51,139 nucleotides of DNA from Stenotrophomonas maltophilia (GTDB taxonomy: Bacteria; Pseudomonadota; Gammaproteobacteria; Xanthomonadales; Xanthomonadaceae). The notes beneath the pieces were generated by a model. That model made no database searches. It had not been told where the DNA came from and saw nothing but the letters and a program-made list of their open reading frames with translations. Positions 25,086 to 33,451 of this stretch are shown piece by piece. A program made the translations under genes and the position numbers. The stretch lies in NCBI RefSeq assembly GCF_004684085.1, contig NZ_SRHZ01000017.1, positions 1-51,139 on the forward strand. Direction: 5' to 3'. Position 1 is the stretch's first letter, and each line of letters begins with the position of its first letter.

Positions 25086-26246
25086 ATGAACGCCAGAGCC
25101 GCCTTGTTGGCCCTTGCCGTCGGCGCCTTCGCCATCGGCACCACCGAATTCGCCCCGATGGGCCTGCTGCCGGTCATCGCCGACGGCGTTGGCGTGGGCA
25201 TTCCCACCGCCGGAATGCTGATCACCGCCTACGCCGTCGGCGTGATGCTGGGCGCACCGGTGATGACCCTGCTGATGGGCCGCTTCGGCAAGCGCACCGC
25301 GCTGATGCTGCTGATGTCGATCTTCGTCGTCGGCAATCTGTTGTCCGCGCTGGCCCCGAACTACGGCCTGCTGTTGCTGTCGCGTCTGGTCACCAGCCTC
25401 AATCACGGTGCGTTCTTCGGCATCGGTGCGGTGGTCGCCGCCAGCCTGGTACCGAAGGAAAAGCAGGCCGCCGCCGTGGCGACCATGTTCATGGGCCTGA
25501 CCATCGCCAATATCGGTGGCGTGCCGCTGGCCACCTGGGTCGGCCAGCAGCTGGGCTGGCGCCTGTCCTTCGCCGGCACCGCGGTGCTGGGCGTGGTCGC
25601 CATCATCGCGTTGGCGATGGCGTTGCCCGCGTCCGCTCCGGGGCCGCGCCCGGACGTGCGCCGTGAACTGAAGGCGATCCTGCAGCCGCAGGTGCTGCTG
25701 GCGATGGCCACCACCGTGCTCGGCGCCGGCGCAATGTTCACCCTTTACACCTACGTGGCGCCGGTGCTGACCGAACTGACCGGTGCCTCCAATGCCTTCA
25801 TCGCGATGTCGCTGGCCCTGATCGGCATCGGTTTCACTTTTGGCAACGGCATCGGCGGGCGCATGGCCGACTGGTCGCTCGATGGCGCCACCCGCATCCT
25901 GCTGGCGGTGCTGGCCGCACTGATGTTCGTGCTGCCGCTGGCCTTCATGCATCACGCCACTGCGGCGCTGGGCGTACTGCTGTTCGGTGCGGCGACCTTT
26001 GCCCTCGTGCCGCCGCTGCAGATCCGGGTGATGCAGGCGGCGAGCGAGGCGCCGGGGCTGGCGTCGTCGATCAACGTGGGTGCATTCAACCTGGGCAATG
26101 CGGTGGGTGCGGCGCTGGGTGGTGCGGTGATCAGTTCGGGGCTGGGTTACGCGGCGATTCCGGTGGCCGGTGGCCTGCTGGCGGCCGCGGGGTTGCTGTT
26201 GGCGTGGCTGGGGCGTCCTCGCACTGCGGTGGCTGAGGCCTGCTGA
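25086..26246 (+). CDS. MFS efflux transporter (DHA1, AraJ/YdhP-like)
   Basis: A 386-residue, 12-helix exporter. The first helix (VGAFAIGTTEFAPMGLLPVIA) has the same TTEF signature as the exporter at 6960, but the two are otherwise diverged. Motif A appears as LLMGRFGKRTALM near residue 75, and the helix-5 motif C region (GLTIANIGGVPLATWVG) near residue 140. The ATG at 25086 follows AGGATGA; a start 5 codons upstream is possible. Members of this group export arabinose, purine nucleosides or drugs. No linked regulator is visible. The 3' side is a long gene-free stretch. Confidence 0.9.
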   Translation: MNARAALLALAVGAFAIGTTEFAPMGLLPVIADGVGVGIPTAGMLITAYAVGVMLGAPVMTLLMGRFGKRTALMLLMSIFVVGNLLSALAPNYGLLLLSRLVTSLNHGAFFGIGAVVAASLVPKEKQAAAVATMFMGLTIANIGGVPLATWVGQQLGWRLSFAGTAVLGVVAIIALAMALPASAPGPRPDVRRELKAILQPQVLLAMATTVLGAGAMFTLYTYVAPVLTELTGASNAFIAMSLALIGIGFTFGNGIGGRMADWSLDGATRILLAVLAALMFVLPLAFMHHATAALGVLLFGAATFALVPPLQIRVMQAASEAPGLASSINVGAFNLGNAVGAALGGAVISSGLGYAAIPVAGGLLAAAGLLLAWLGRPRTAVAEAC

Positions 26247-26335
26247 GGGGGGGAGGGTTTCCGGCAGGGCTTGCAGCCCTGCACCCGCTGCAATCAACGT
26301 CAACGGCAAAAGCCGGCGCTGGTTTTCTGAGGGTT

Positions 26336-26520
26336 GGGCGGGGTGGTGTGGGTTGGCAGGACACGCCGTGAACCCCGCTCCGCGGTCCGGCCCAGCCGCT
26401 GGCGGCTGTGCGTTCGGGCGCTTGCGAAGCAGTGCTTCGCAAGCAAAACGCCCTCACCCTTGGGGGCTCGATGGCGCCATCCATGGCGCCAACGGTCCTG
26501 CCAACCCACACCGCCCCACC
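26336..26520. repeat. Long inverted-repeat element, copy 1
   Basis: Arms of 26 bp (26336-26362 with 26495-26520) pair with only two mismatches, both G-U compatible in RNA. Inside are a perfect palindrome around GCTTGCGAAGC (26420-26444) and an 8-bp-arm hairpin, GGCGCCAT...ATGGCGCC. The same element recurs at 51022-51128 with the right half nearly identical. Copy 1 has about 80 extra bases between the arms. Small frames across it (for example 26300-26587 minus) are spurious. It is either a structured non-coding RNA or a non-autonomous MITE-like element. Confidence 0.75.
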
Positions 26521-26563
26521 TCCGACAGATTGCCGCCATCGGTCGGAAAGGCGTTCTGCTTTG

Positions 26564-26588
26564 GTAGGTGTCGACCTTGGTCGACACG
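26564..26588. repeat. SMAG element (TGTCGACC stem)
   Basis: A single palindrome with a GTAG box at 26564. It follows the long inverted-repeat element. Confidence 0.7.
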
Positions 26589-26874
26589 AATGCCTGAAGA
26601 ACCGGCTTTTGCTCTTATTTTTTCTTTTGATCTTCCCGCGGTGCGCAGGAAACCGTATGAGGCCGGGCGGGTGGGCGTGGCGGGGGTGTCCGCGGCATGG
26701 ATGCCGCGGCCAAGCCTCCAGGGACGGATTCACGGCGTCCCCCGCCATGCCCACTCGCCCGGACTACTCAGGCGATCCATGAGCATGGCCACCGCGGAGG
26801 GGGCAGCGCCCGATGGCCGGTCTTTCACCCGAACCATGGCATGCTCGGCGCCAAGCCCACCCGGAACCTCCGCC

Positions 26875-27495
26875 ATGCGCCTGTTCACCCGTGTCCTGCC
26901 CTTGATGCTGCTGGCCTCACTGCTCTCCGGCTGTGGCTACAACGCCATCCAGCAGAAGGATGAAGCGGTCAAGGCCAGCTGGTCCGAAGTGCTCAACCAG
27001 TACAAGCGCCGCGCCGATCTGGTGCCCAACCTGGTGCAGACCGTGAAGGGCTTCGCCAGCCAGGAAGAGCGCGTGCTGACCGAAGTCACCAACGCGCGCT
27101 CGCGCGTCGGCCAGATCAACGTCAACGCCGACGACGAAGCCTCGCTCAAGCAGTTCCAACAGGCCCAGGGCGAACTCGGCAGCGCGCTGTCACGCCTGCT
27201 GGTGGTGACCGAGAACTACCCGGTGCTGAAGTCCGACCAGAACTTCCGCGATCTGCAGGCGCAGCTCGAAGGCACCGAGAACCGCATCACCGTCGCCCGC
27301 GGCCGTTACATCCAGCAGGTGCAGGACTACAACACCTACATCCGCTCGTTCCCGCAGGTGATCACCGCCAAGATCTTCGGCTACAAGACCAAGCCGAACT
27401 TCAGCGTGGACAACGAGGCGCAGATTTCCAATGCGCCGGCGGTGGATTTCGGCAGCGCGCCGCAGCAGCAGCCGGCACCGCAGCCGGGCCACTGA
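26875..27495 (+). CDS. lemA: LemA family lipoprotein
   Basis: A 206-residue LemA protein. The signal peptide ends in a lipobox, LASLLSGC, with the lipidated Cys near residue 20. The LemA core follows: NAIQQKDEAVKASWSEVLNQYKRRADLVPNLVQTVKG and, later, FQQAQGELGSALSRLLVVTENYPVLKSDQNFRDLQAQLEGTENRI. It forms a helical bundle. The ATG at 26875 gives a proper lipoprotein signal; upstream in-frame starts do not. It is the first of a tight plus-strand run and lies 3 bp before a TPM-domain gene, a pairing common in bacteria. The function is unknown. Confidence 0.92.
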   Translation: MRLFTRVLPLMLLASLLSGCGYNAIQQKDEAVKASWSEVLNQYKRRADLVPNLVQTVKGFASQEERVLTEVTNARSRVGQINVNADDEASLKQFQQAQGELGSALSRLLVVTENYPVLKSDQNFRDLQAQLEGTENRITVARGRYIQQVQDYNTYIRSFPQVITAKIFGYKTKPNFSVDNEAQISNAPAVDFGSAPQQQPAPQPGH

Positions 27496-27498
27496 CCG

Positions 27499-28383
27499 AT
27501 GCGCCTGGCCACTGCGTTGCTGGCCCTGCTGCTGTGGCTGCCGCTGGCGTCGCAGGCGCAGCAGCTGGCGCCGATTCCAGCGCTGGATTCGCCGGTGGTC
27601 GATACCACCGGCACGCTGGATGACGCGCAGCAGCAGGCGCTGGTGCAGCAGGCGATCGAACTGCAGCAGCGCAGGGGCAGCCAGCTGCAGGTGCTGGTGG
27701 TGCCCAGCACCCAGCCGGAAGACATCGCACAGTACACCACGCGGGTCTTCGACCAGTGGCAGATCGGCCGCAAGGGTGTGGATGACGGCGTATTGCTGGT
27801 GGTGGCCAAGGACGACCGGCGCGTGCGCATCGAGCCGGGCTACGGCCTGGAGGGCGCGATTCCCGATGCCATCGCCAACCGGGTCATCCAGGAGTATCTG
27901 GTGCCACGCTTCCGCGCCAATGACTATGCCGGTGGCATCACCGACGCCACGGCGGTGCTGGTGAAGATCATCGACGGCGAACCGCTGCCGGCGCCGGTCA
28001 GCGGCCAGCGTGGCCGCGAGCTCGACGGCGGTGGCGATGCCTGGTTCCTGGCGCTGTTCATCGGCGTGTTCGCCGGCAGCATCCTGCGCGGGGTGTTCTC
28101 GCGCGTGCCGCGACCGCTGCGTGGCCTGCTCGGCGGTGCGGGTGCGGCGCTGGCGGCCTTCCTGTTCACCTCCACCCTGCTGGCCAGTGGCCTGGCGGGC
28201 ATCGTGGGCCTGATCGTGGCGATGCTCTCCGGCCACCCTGGGCGCTTTGCCGGCGGCGGTGGCTGGGGCGGCGGCAGCTGGGGCGGGGGAGGCGGCTTCG
28301 GTGGAGGCGGTGGATTCGGCGGTGGCGGCTGGGGTGGCGGCGGTGGCCGCTCCGGCGGCGGCGGTGCTTCGGGGGGCTGGTGA
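27499..28383 (+). CDS. TPM-domain membrane protein, YgcG-like
   Basis: A 294-residue protein: signal peptide to about residue 20 (LASQAQ), a TPM/Psb32 domain (about residues 30-160, with PVVDTTGTLDDAQQQALVQQAIELQQRRGSQLQVLVVPS), two membrane helices (about 175-235) and a C-terminal tail made almost wholly of Gly, with Trp, Phe and Ser. The tail is characteristic of YgcG-type proteins. The TPM fold is linked to photosystem repair in plants and to phosphatase activity in some members; the bacterial role is unclear. It starts 3 bp after lemA and overlaps the next gene by 4 bp. Confidence 0.88.
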   Translation: MRLATALLALLLWLPLASQAQQLAPIPALDSPVVDTTGTLDDAQQQALVQQAIELQQRRGSQLQVLVVPSTQPEDIAQYTTRVFDQWQIGRKGVDDGVLLVVAKDDRRVRIEPGYGLEGAIPDAIANRVIQEYLVPRFRANDYAGGITDATAVLVKIIDGEPLPAPVSGQRGRELDGGGDAWFLALFIGVFAGSILRGVFSRVPRPLRGLLGGAGAALAAFLFTSTLLASGLAGIVGLIVAMLSGHPGRFAGGGGWGGGSWGGGGGFGGGGGFGGGGWGGGGGRSGGGGASGGW

Positions 28384-28877
28384 TGATCCAACGACTGTGT
28401 CGCCACGTATTTTCACCGTCGGTGCGGCGCGCATTCCCGCCGGCCACGCTGCAGGCGATCACCGAGGCCATCGCTGACGGTGAGCGACGCCATGGTGGCC
28501 AGGTGATGTTCGCGGTCGAAGCCGACCTGCCGCTGGACGCGCTGTGGCACAAAGTGACCCCACGTCAGGCCGCCGAGCATGCCTTCGCGCGCCTGCGTAC
28601 CTGGGACACGGCCCACAACAACGGCGTGCTGATCTACCTGCTGCTGGCTGACCACGCCATCGAGATCGTCGCCGACCGGGGCCTGCACGGCCGGGTCAGC
28701 CCGGCGCAGTGGCAGCGGGTCTGTACTCACCTGCGCGAGGGCCTGCGCGGTGCCGACCCGGTGGGGGCCCTGCGCGATGCGATCGACGAAGTTTCGAGCC
28801 TGGTGGAAGGGCACTTTCCGGCCTCGACGCGGTCGAACGATGACGCGTTGCCGAACTCGCCGCAGATCCTTGGTTGA
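28380..28877 (+). CDS. TPM-domain protein, second copy without signal peptide
   Basis: A 165-residue protein with a TPM domain over most of its length (FPPATLQAITEAIADGERRHGGQVMFAVEADLPLDALW and NGVLIYLLLADHAIEIVADRGLHGRVS). It has no clear signal peptide, membrane helix or Gly-rich tail, so it is probably cytoplasmic or membrane-peripheral. It overlaps the first TPM gene by ATGA, which suggests coupled translation and a shared complex with it and LemA. The function is unknown. Tandem TPM genes behind lemA are frequent in proteobacteria. Confidence 0.85.
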   Translation: MMIQRLCRHVFSPSVRRAFPPATLQAITEAIADGERRHGGQVMFAVEADLPLDALWHKVTPRQAAEHAFARLRTWDTAHNNGVLIYLLLADHAIEIVADRGLHGRVSPAQWQRVCTHLREGLRGADPVGALRDAIDEVSSLVEGHFPASTRSNDDALPNSPQILG

Positions 28878-28928
28878 GCCGGGGCGGCACTGGCCCGAGA
28901 ATAGACGTTCAACCGCAAGGCACCTTCC

Positions 28929-29816
28929 ATGATCTATTTCCACGACATCGACCCCATCGCCCTCTCGCTGGGGCCGATCAAGGTGCACTGGTACGGCATC
29001 ATGTACCTGCTCGGCTTCACTGCGGCCTGGCTGCTGGGCCGCAAGCGGATCGCCGATGGGCGCCTGCCGGGCGTCGATGCCAACGGCTTCTCCGACCTGC
29101 TGTTCTACGCCATGCTCGGCGTGGTGCTGGGCGGGCGCATCGGCTACATGCTGTTCTACGCGCTGGGCGATTTCCTGCACAACCCGCTGCTGCTGTTCAA
29201 GGTGTGGGATGGCGGCATGAGTTTCCACGGCGGCCTGCTGGGCGTGATTGCCGCCTGTTGGTGGTGGTCGCGCAAGCACAAGCTGCATTTCTTCGACACC
29301 ATGGACTTCATGGCGCCGTTGGTGCCGCTGGGCCTGGGCTTCGGGCGCATCGGCAACTTCATCGGTGCCGAGCTGTGGGGCAAGTACACCGACGGTACCT
29401 GGGGCGTGGTGTTCCCGTCCGGCCTGCCGGCACCGCTGAACCAGCTGGACCACGCGACGCTGCAGGCGCAGTTCGCCAGCGGCGCGTTGAACCAGTTCGC
29501 ACGCCATCCCTCGCAGCTGTATGAAGCGCTGCTGGAAGGCCTGGTGATGTTCATCGTGCTGTGGGCCGTGTCGGCCAAGCCGCGTCACCGCTATCTGGTG
29601 GGTGGCCTGTTCGCGCTGATGTACGGCCTGTTCCGCTTCGCGGTGGAGTTCGTGCGCATGCCCGACAACGGCGTCTACGTGGCCTTCGATTGGCTGACGC
29701 GCGGCCAGATCCTCAGCCTGCCGCTGATCGCCTTCGGTCTGGTGCTGCTGGTGATGTCGCGCCGCGCGCCGGTGCTGCAGCCGCAGCTGCCGGTGGCTGT
29801 CGAGGGCAAGGCATGA
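28929..29816 (+). CDS. lgt: Prolipoprotein diacylglyceryl transferase
   Basis: A 295-residue inner-membrane enzyme that moves diacylglycerol from phosphatidylglycerol to the lipobox Cys of prolipoproteins. [11 protein letters not shown] lies in the first helix, HGGLLGV near residue 100, and the Lgt signature [22 protein letters not shown] near residue 140. [14 protein letters not shown], also diagnostic, is near residue 190. E. coli Lgt has 291 residues. It begins 51 bp after the second TPM gene and overlaps thyA by ATGA. The lgt-thyA pairing is conserved in proteobacteria. The LemA lipoprotein of the same run is a likely client. Confidence 0.96.
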   Translation: MIYFHDIDPIALSLGPIKVHWYGIMYLLGFTAAWLLGRKRIADGRLPGVDANGFSDLLFYAMLGVVLGGRIGYMLFYALGDFLHNPLLLFKVWDGGMSFHGGLLGVIAACWWWSRKHKLHFFDTMDFMAPLVPLGLGFGRIGNFIGAELWGKYTDGTWGVVFPSGLPAPLNQLDHATLQAQFASGALNQFARHPSQLYEALLEGLVMFIVLWAVSAKPRHRYLVGGLFALMYGLFRFAVEFVRMPDNGVYVAFDWLTRGQILSLPLIAFGLVLLVMSRRAPVLQPQLPVAVEGKA

Positions 29817-30607
29817 AGGCTTACCTGGACCTGCTGTCGCACGTGCTTGAGCACGGCGCGGAGAAGAGTGACCGAACCGGCACTGGCACCCGCAGCGTGT
29901 TCGGCTGGCAGATGCGTTTCAACCTGGCCGAAGGCTTCCCGCTGGTCACCACCAAGAAACTGCACCTGCGCTCGATCATCCATGAGCTGCTGTGGTTCCT
30001 GAAGGGCGACACCAACATTGGTTACCTGAAGGACAACCAGGTACGCATCTGGGACGAGTGGGCCGACGACAACGGCGACCTCGGCCCGGTGTACGGCAAG
30101 CAGTGGCGCAGCTGGGCCACCGCCGATGGCCGCGAGATCGACCAGATGCAGTGGCTGGTGGACGAGATCAAGCGCAATCCCGATTCGCGGCGGCTGGTGG
30201 TCAGTGCCTGGAACGTGGGCGAGCTCTCGCAGATGGCGCTGATGCCGTGCCACAACCTGTTCCAGTTCTACGTGGTGGACGGCAAGCTCAGCTGCCAGCT
30301 CTACCAGCGCAGCGGCGACATCTTCCTCGGCGTGCCGTTCAACATCGCCAGCTACGCGCTGCTGACCCACATGGTGGCGCAGGCCACCGGCCTGGGCGTG
30401 GGTGATTTCGTGCATACGCTGGGCGATGCGCACCTGTATTCGAACCACTTCGAGCAGGCGCGCGAGCAGCTGTCGCGTGAGCCGCGCGCGCTGCCGACGC
30501 TGTGGTTGAACCCGCAGGTGACCGATCTGTTCGGTTTCCAGTTCGACGACATCCGCATCGACGGCTACGATCCGCATCCGGCGATCAAGGCGCCGGTGGC
30601 GGTATGA
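29813..30607 (+). CDS. thyA: Thymidylate synthase
   Basis: A 264-residue enzyme, exactly the E. coli length. It converts dUMP and methylene-THF to dTMP and DHF. The catalytic cysteine is C146 in [41 protein letters not shown] and the C-terminal PVAV are all family-standard. The ATG at 29813 overlaps the lgt stop, and its own stop overlaps the next start. The DHF it makes is reduced by FolA, encoded two genes downstream. Confidence 0.97.
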   Translation: MKAYLDLLSHVLEHGAEKSDRTGTGTRSVFGWQMRFNLAEGFPLVTTKKLHLRSIIHELLWFLKGDTNIGYLKDNQVRIWDEWADDNGDLGPVYGKQWRSWATADGREIDQMQWLVDEIKRNPDSRRLVVSAWNVGELSQMALMPCHNLFQFYVVDGKLSCQLYQRSGDIFLGVPFNIASYALLTHMVAQATGLGVGDFVHTLGDAHLYSNHFEQAREQLSREPRALPTLWLNPQVTDLFGFQFDDIRIDGYDPHPAIKAPVAV

Positions 30608-31167
30608 GTGCCCGCCTGATTTCCAGCGGCCTGTTGGCGCTGTGCGGCATGCTGCCGCTGGCGATGGTACAAGCCGGACCGGCCGATGCGCTGTCGTTGG
30701 CCCGGCAGGTCAATGAGCAGATCGTGCACAAGCACATGCGCGAGGAAGTGCAGGCGTTCGCCGGGGCATTCAACGGCAGCACGATGATGCCCCAGGATGT
30801 GCCGGAAGGCTGCCGGGCGCAGATGCGTGCGGCGGTAACCGGCATGTACACGGCGATGACCGAGCACCTGAAGGCCGGTATCGAGGGTCCGGCCTATCAG
30901 CGCACGCTCGAGCAGCAGCTTGCCAACGTCTATTCCAGTGACCAGTTGCAGGCGTTTCTGGCACGTCGTGGCAGCACCGACACCGCTGCGTTGTCGGCAG
31001 ACATCCTGTCAGGACCGGGCCTGAAGGATATCGAAGAGGCGCAGAAGCAGAAGATCCTCGGTGGCCTGGATGAGCAGTCCACGTCCAGCCCTGCGCTGGC
31101 GGCGGCGTTGCAGGCGGCCAGTGCCGCGAACGCTGCCTGCGAACGCCTGCAGATCGACGCCAGCTGA
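30604..31167 (+). CDS. Secreted protein of unknown function between thyA and folA
   Basis: A 187-residue protein with a signal peptide of about 24 residues ([17 protein letters not shown]) and an all-helical mature part. The segment [27 protein letters not shown] is faintly like DUF2059 proteins; the rest shows no motif. Two cysteines (about residues 69 and 182) might pair. Its ATG overlaps the thyA stop, so it is coupled to thyA, and folA follows 13 bp later. A secreted protein has no obvious link to folate metabolism, so the pairing may reflect operon growth only. Confidence 0.75.
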   Translation: MSARLISSGLLALCGMLPLAMVQAGPADALSLARQVNEQIVHKHMREEVQAFAGAFNGSTMMPQDVPEGCRAQMRAAVTGMYTAMTEHLKAGIEGPAYQRTLEQQLANVYSSDQLQAFLARRGSTDTAALSADILSGPGLKDIEEAQKQKILGGLDEQSTSSPALAAALQAASAANAACERLQIDAS

Positions 31168-31180
31168 GGAGGTGGTAGCA

Positions 31181-31672
31181 ATGAAGCTGTCGATGATCGT
31201 GGCGCTGGACCGCAAGCGTGGCATCGGCCAGGGCAATGCCATGCCCTGGTACCTGCCGGATGATTTCAAGCACTTCAAGGCGCTTACGCTGGGCAAGCCG
31301 ATCCTGATGGGGCGCAAGACCGCCGAGTCGATCGGCCGCGTACTGCCGGGGCGGACCAACCTGGTGCTGACCCGCAGTGGCCAGGTGCCGTTCGAGGGCA
31401 TGCGTGCGGTGGCGTCGCTGGACGAGGCGAAGGCGATTGCCGAAGGCGAGGGCGCCAGCGAGCTGTGCATCATCGGTGGCGGCGAGATCTTCCACCAGCT
31501 GCTGGACCAGGCCAGTGATCTGTACCTGACCTGGGTGGATGCCGCAGTCCCCGCCGATACCCATTTCCCCGAAGTGGACGTGCAGGACTGGCGGGAAGTG
31601 AGCAGCGAGCCGCACCCGGCCGACGAACGCCATGCCTACGCGTTCCGCTTCGTGCACTACGTGCGCCGCTGA
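31181..31672 (+). CDS. folA: Dihydrofolate reductase
   Basis: A 163-residue enzyme that reduces DHF to THF with NADPH and is the target of trimethoprim. MKLSMIVALDRKRGIGQGNAMPW is the family N-terminus. The catalytic acid is D27 (LPDD), GRKTAESIGRVLPGR binds NADPH, and the IIGGGEIF loop is near residue 98. E. coli FolA has 159 residues. A strong AGGAGGTGG ribosome binding site precedes the ATG at 31181. It is the last gene of the lemA-folA run and is followed by a SMAG pair. Confidence 0.97.
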   Translation: MKLSMIVALDRKRGIGQGNAMPWYLPDDFKHFKALTLGKPILMGRKTAESIGRVLPGRTNLVLTRSGQVPFEGMRAVASLDEAKAIAEGEGASELCIIGGGEIFHQLLDQASDLYLTWVDAAVPADTHFPEVDVQDWREVSSEPHPADERHAYAFRFVHYVRR

Positions 31673-31684
31673 AGATGGGTTCCT

Positions 31685-31752
31685 GTAGAGCCGAGCCATG
31701 CTCGGCTGCTGTTGCCGGACACATCCCGTAGCCGAGCATGGCTCGGCTCTAC
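31685..31752. repeat. SMAG pair (GCCGAGC stem), canonical facing dimer
   Basis: Elements at 31685-31707 (GTAG start) and 31728-31752 (CTAC end) sit between the convergent folA and DUF1287 genes. This is the canonical facing SMAG dimer. Confidence 0.85.
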
Positions 31753-31760
31753 AGGATTGC

Positions 31761-32408
31761 CTACGGCCTCCGGTAATGCCCGATGATCGTGTGCTGGAAC
31801 AGCAGGTTCTCTTCCCGCGTGCCGCGCGCGATGTTGTGCAGCACCAGCGGTGTGCCATTGGCCAGGTGGCGGTCGGAGACGATACCCACGTGCAGCAGGC
31901 CGTTGCCGTTGAGCTTCCACGCGACGATGTCGCCGGCCGCGTAGTCGGCGGCGAGGGCTGTGATCGGTTGCTGCCAGCCCTGCCGCTCGAACCAGCGCAT
32001 CAGGTTCGGGACGCGACGATGATCGATGTTGCGATCCGGTCGTGACAGGCCCCAGATCGTGGGATAGGCGCTGAAGTTGCCGCGCATGTCTTCGTGCACG
32101 CGGGCCTGCAGGTCCAGCCCCTGGCTGCGCAGGGCGCGCACCACCACGTCGGTGCACACACCGCGATCAACCGGGACGTCTCCGCCGGGATAGGCCAGCA
32201 CCTGATAGGCAGGGTCATAGCGGGTGGTGACGCCGATCTGCGCGCGCGCTGCAGCCACCAGTGGCGGCGAAGGCGCTTGAGGTTGCGATGGCGTGTGGCC
32301 GGAGTTTCCGCCGCCGGTGGGGGCAGGGGCCGAAGTGGGCTGGCAGCCGCTGGCCAGGGCCAGCGTCAGCAGCAGCACCGTCCATGGTGCCCAGCGGCGC
32401 CGCGTCAT
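31761..32408 (-). CDS. DUF1287 lipoprotein, cysteine-hydrolase-like
   Basis: A 215-residue protein. The signal peptide ends in the lipobox LALASGCQ (Cys about residue 21), followed by a Pro/Ser/Gly linker (about 22-50) and a DUF1287 domain. A Cys (DRGVCTDVVVRALR) and a His (GLLHVGIVSDR) lie in the order seen in NlpC/P60-like papain-fold enzymes, which supports a peptidase or amidase role in the envelope; the substrate is unknown. Its ATG overlaps the apaH stop codon (ATGA), so it is the last member of the ten-gene minus-strand run. The longer frame to 32558 only reads through the apaH tail. Confidence 0.85.
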   Translation of the reverse strand: MTRRRWAPWTVLLLTLALASGCQPTSAPAPTGGGNSGHTPSQPQAPSPPLVAAARAQIGVTTRYDPAYQVLAYPGGDVPVDRGVCTDVVVRALRSQGLDLQARVHEDMRGNFSAYPTIWGLSRPDRNIDHRRVPNLMRWFERQGWQQPITALAADYAAGDIVAWKLNGNGLLHVGIVSDRHLANGTPLVLHNIARGTREENLLFQHTIIGHYRRP

Positions 32409-33436
32409 GCCTGCGGCGGGGGACTGCTGTTGCCGGGGCCCGCAGAGCCACCACCGCCGCCGCCACGGCGACGACGACGGCGCGGGCCGCGGTTGCCCGG
32501 GTTGGCGGCCGGAGCGTTGCCGCCGCCCTGTTCCTTGCCCTGCGCCGGTGCAGGGCAAGGAACAGGGCGCTCGTGCGCCGCTCGTGCGGGCGGGCGGGCG
32601 TTGGGCACGGGGGCGGGTACATCGCGGCCCGGCACCTGCACCACGCGCAGTTCATCGGTATCGAGCTGGATCGCGGTGAGCTTGCCGCCCCACACCGCAC
32701 CGGTGTCGATGGCATGCACGCCCTGGGTGATGGTCAGGCCCAGCGCCGACCAGTGGCCGCAGACGACCTTGAGGTCGCGCTCGACCCGGCCCGGCACTTC
32801 GAACCAGGGGTACAAGCCCTGTTCCTGCGTGCCCGGCGTGCCCTTGTCCTCGATGCCGATGCGCCCGCGCGGGGTGCAGTAGCGCATGCGGGTGAGCACA
32901 TTGATGATCGCGCGCGAGCGGTCGTAGCCGGACAGGTTCGGTGCCCAGCTCGGCTTGTCGCCGTACATGTTGCGGAACAGCTTGCGGTAGCCGGCGCCAT
33001 GCAACTGCACCTCGACTTCCGCGGCATGCCGCTCGGCCATCTGCGTGGTCCATTTCGGCGCCAGGCCGGCATGCACCATCATCCAGCCCAGCTCGCGGTC
33101 CACGTGCACCAGCTTCTGCAGGCGCAGCCAGTCCAGCAGTTCGTCGCGGTCCTCGGCCTGCACGATGCGCAGCAGGTCCGGGTTGACCTTGCGCTGTTCC
33201 TCTTCGGTGCGCGCACCGACAGCCAGCAGCGAAAGATCATGGTTGCCCAGCACCACCACGCTGTGTTCGCGCAGCGAGTGCACCAGCCGCAGCGTTTCCA
33301 GCGACTGGCCGCCACGGTTGACCAGATCGCCGCAGAACCACAGGGTGTCCTGCGCCGGGTCGAAGCGGATCTTCTCCAGCAATCGCTGGGTGACGTCATA
33401 GCAGCCCTGCAGGTCGCCGATCGCCCACACACTCAT
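32405..33436 (-). CDS. apaH: Symmetrical Np4N hydrolase with Arg/Gly-rich tail
   Basis: A 343-residue metallophosphatase that splits Ap4A into two ADP and, in E. coli, also removes Np4 caps from RNA. The catalytic motifs are intact: GDLQGCYD (7-14), CGDLVNRGG (35-43), VLGNHD (62-67), H122 in VHAGLAP, and GHWSALG (227-233). The core ends near residue 272, matching the 280-residue E. coli enzyme. It is followed by 70 extra residues rich in Pro, Ala and Gly, with a run of six Arg and six Gly near the end. The tail looks disordered and suited to nucleic-acid binding; that role is inference. It lies between apaG (15 bp) and the DUF1287 gene (ATGA overlap). Confidence 0.95.
   Translation of the reverse strand: MSVWAIGDLQGCYDVTQRLLEKIRFDPAQDTLWFCGDLVNRGGQSLETLRLVHSLREHSVVVLGNHDLSLLAVGARTEEEQRKVNPDLLRIVQAEDRDELLDWLRLQKLVHVDRELGWMMVHAGLAPKWTTQMAERHAAEVEVQLHGAGYRKLFRNMYGDKPSWAPNLSGYDRSRAIINVLTRMRYCTPRGRIGIEDKGTPGTQEQGLYPWFEVPGRVERDLKVVCGHWSALGLTITQGVHAIDTGAVWGGKLTAIQLDTDELRVVQVPGRDVPAPVPNARPPARAAHERPVPCPAPAQGKEQGGGNAPAANPGNRGPRRRRRRGGGGGGSAGPGNSSPPPQA
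32524..32569. repeat. Perfect 20-bp inverted repeat inside apaH
   Basis: Arms 32524-32543 and 32550-32569 are exact complements around a 6-nt loop, inside the codons of the apaH tail. The mRNA would form a very stable hairpin about 120 nt before the apaH stop, and DNA polymerase or cloning steps may have trouble with it. It does not match the SMAG families. Confidence 0.9.
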
Positions 33437-33451
33437 CGTTCGGCCTCCGTG

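Larger units (their letters stand above)
26247..26874. other. Gene-free interval, 628 bp
   Basis: No reading frame here has coding character. The interval holds the long inverted-repeat element (26336-26520), a perfect 25-bp palindrome within it (26420-26444), a single SMAG at 26564-26588, and a slightly AT-rich stretch around 26605-26640. The lemA promoter must lie towards its right end. Confidence 0.7.

Noticed and set aside
24990..26309. 439-codon minus-strand frame rich in Gln, His and Arg
   Set aside because: Antisense to the MFS exporter at 25086.
26300..26587. Small minus-strand protein (start MSTKVDTYQSR) and a similar one near 51115
   Set aside because: Both lie across the long inverted-repeat element; their resemblance comes from the repeat, not from coding constraint.
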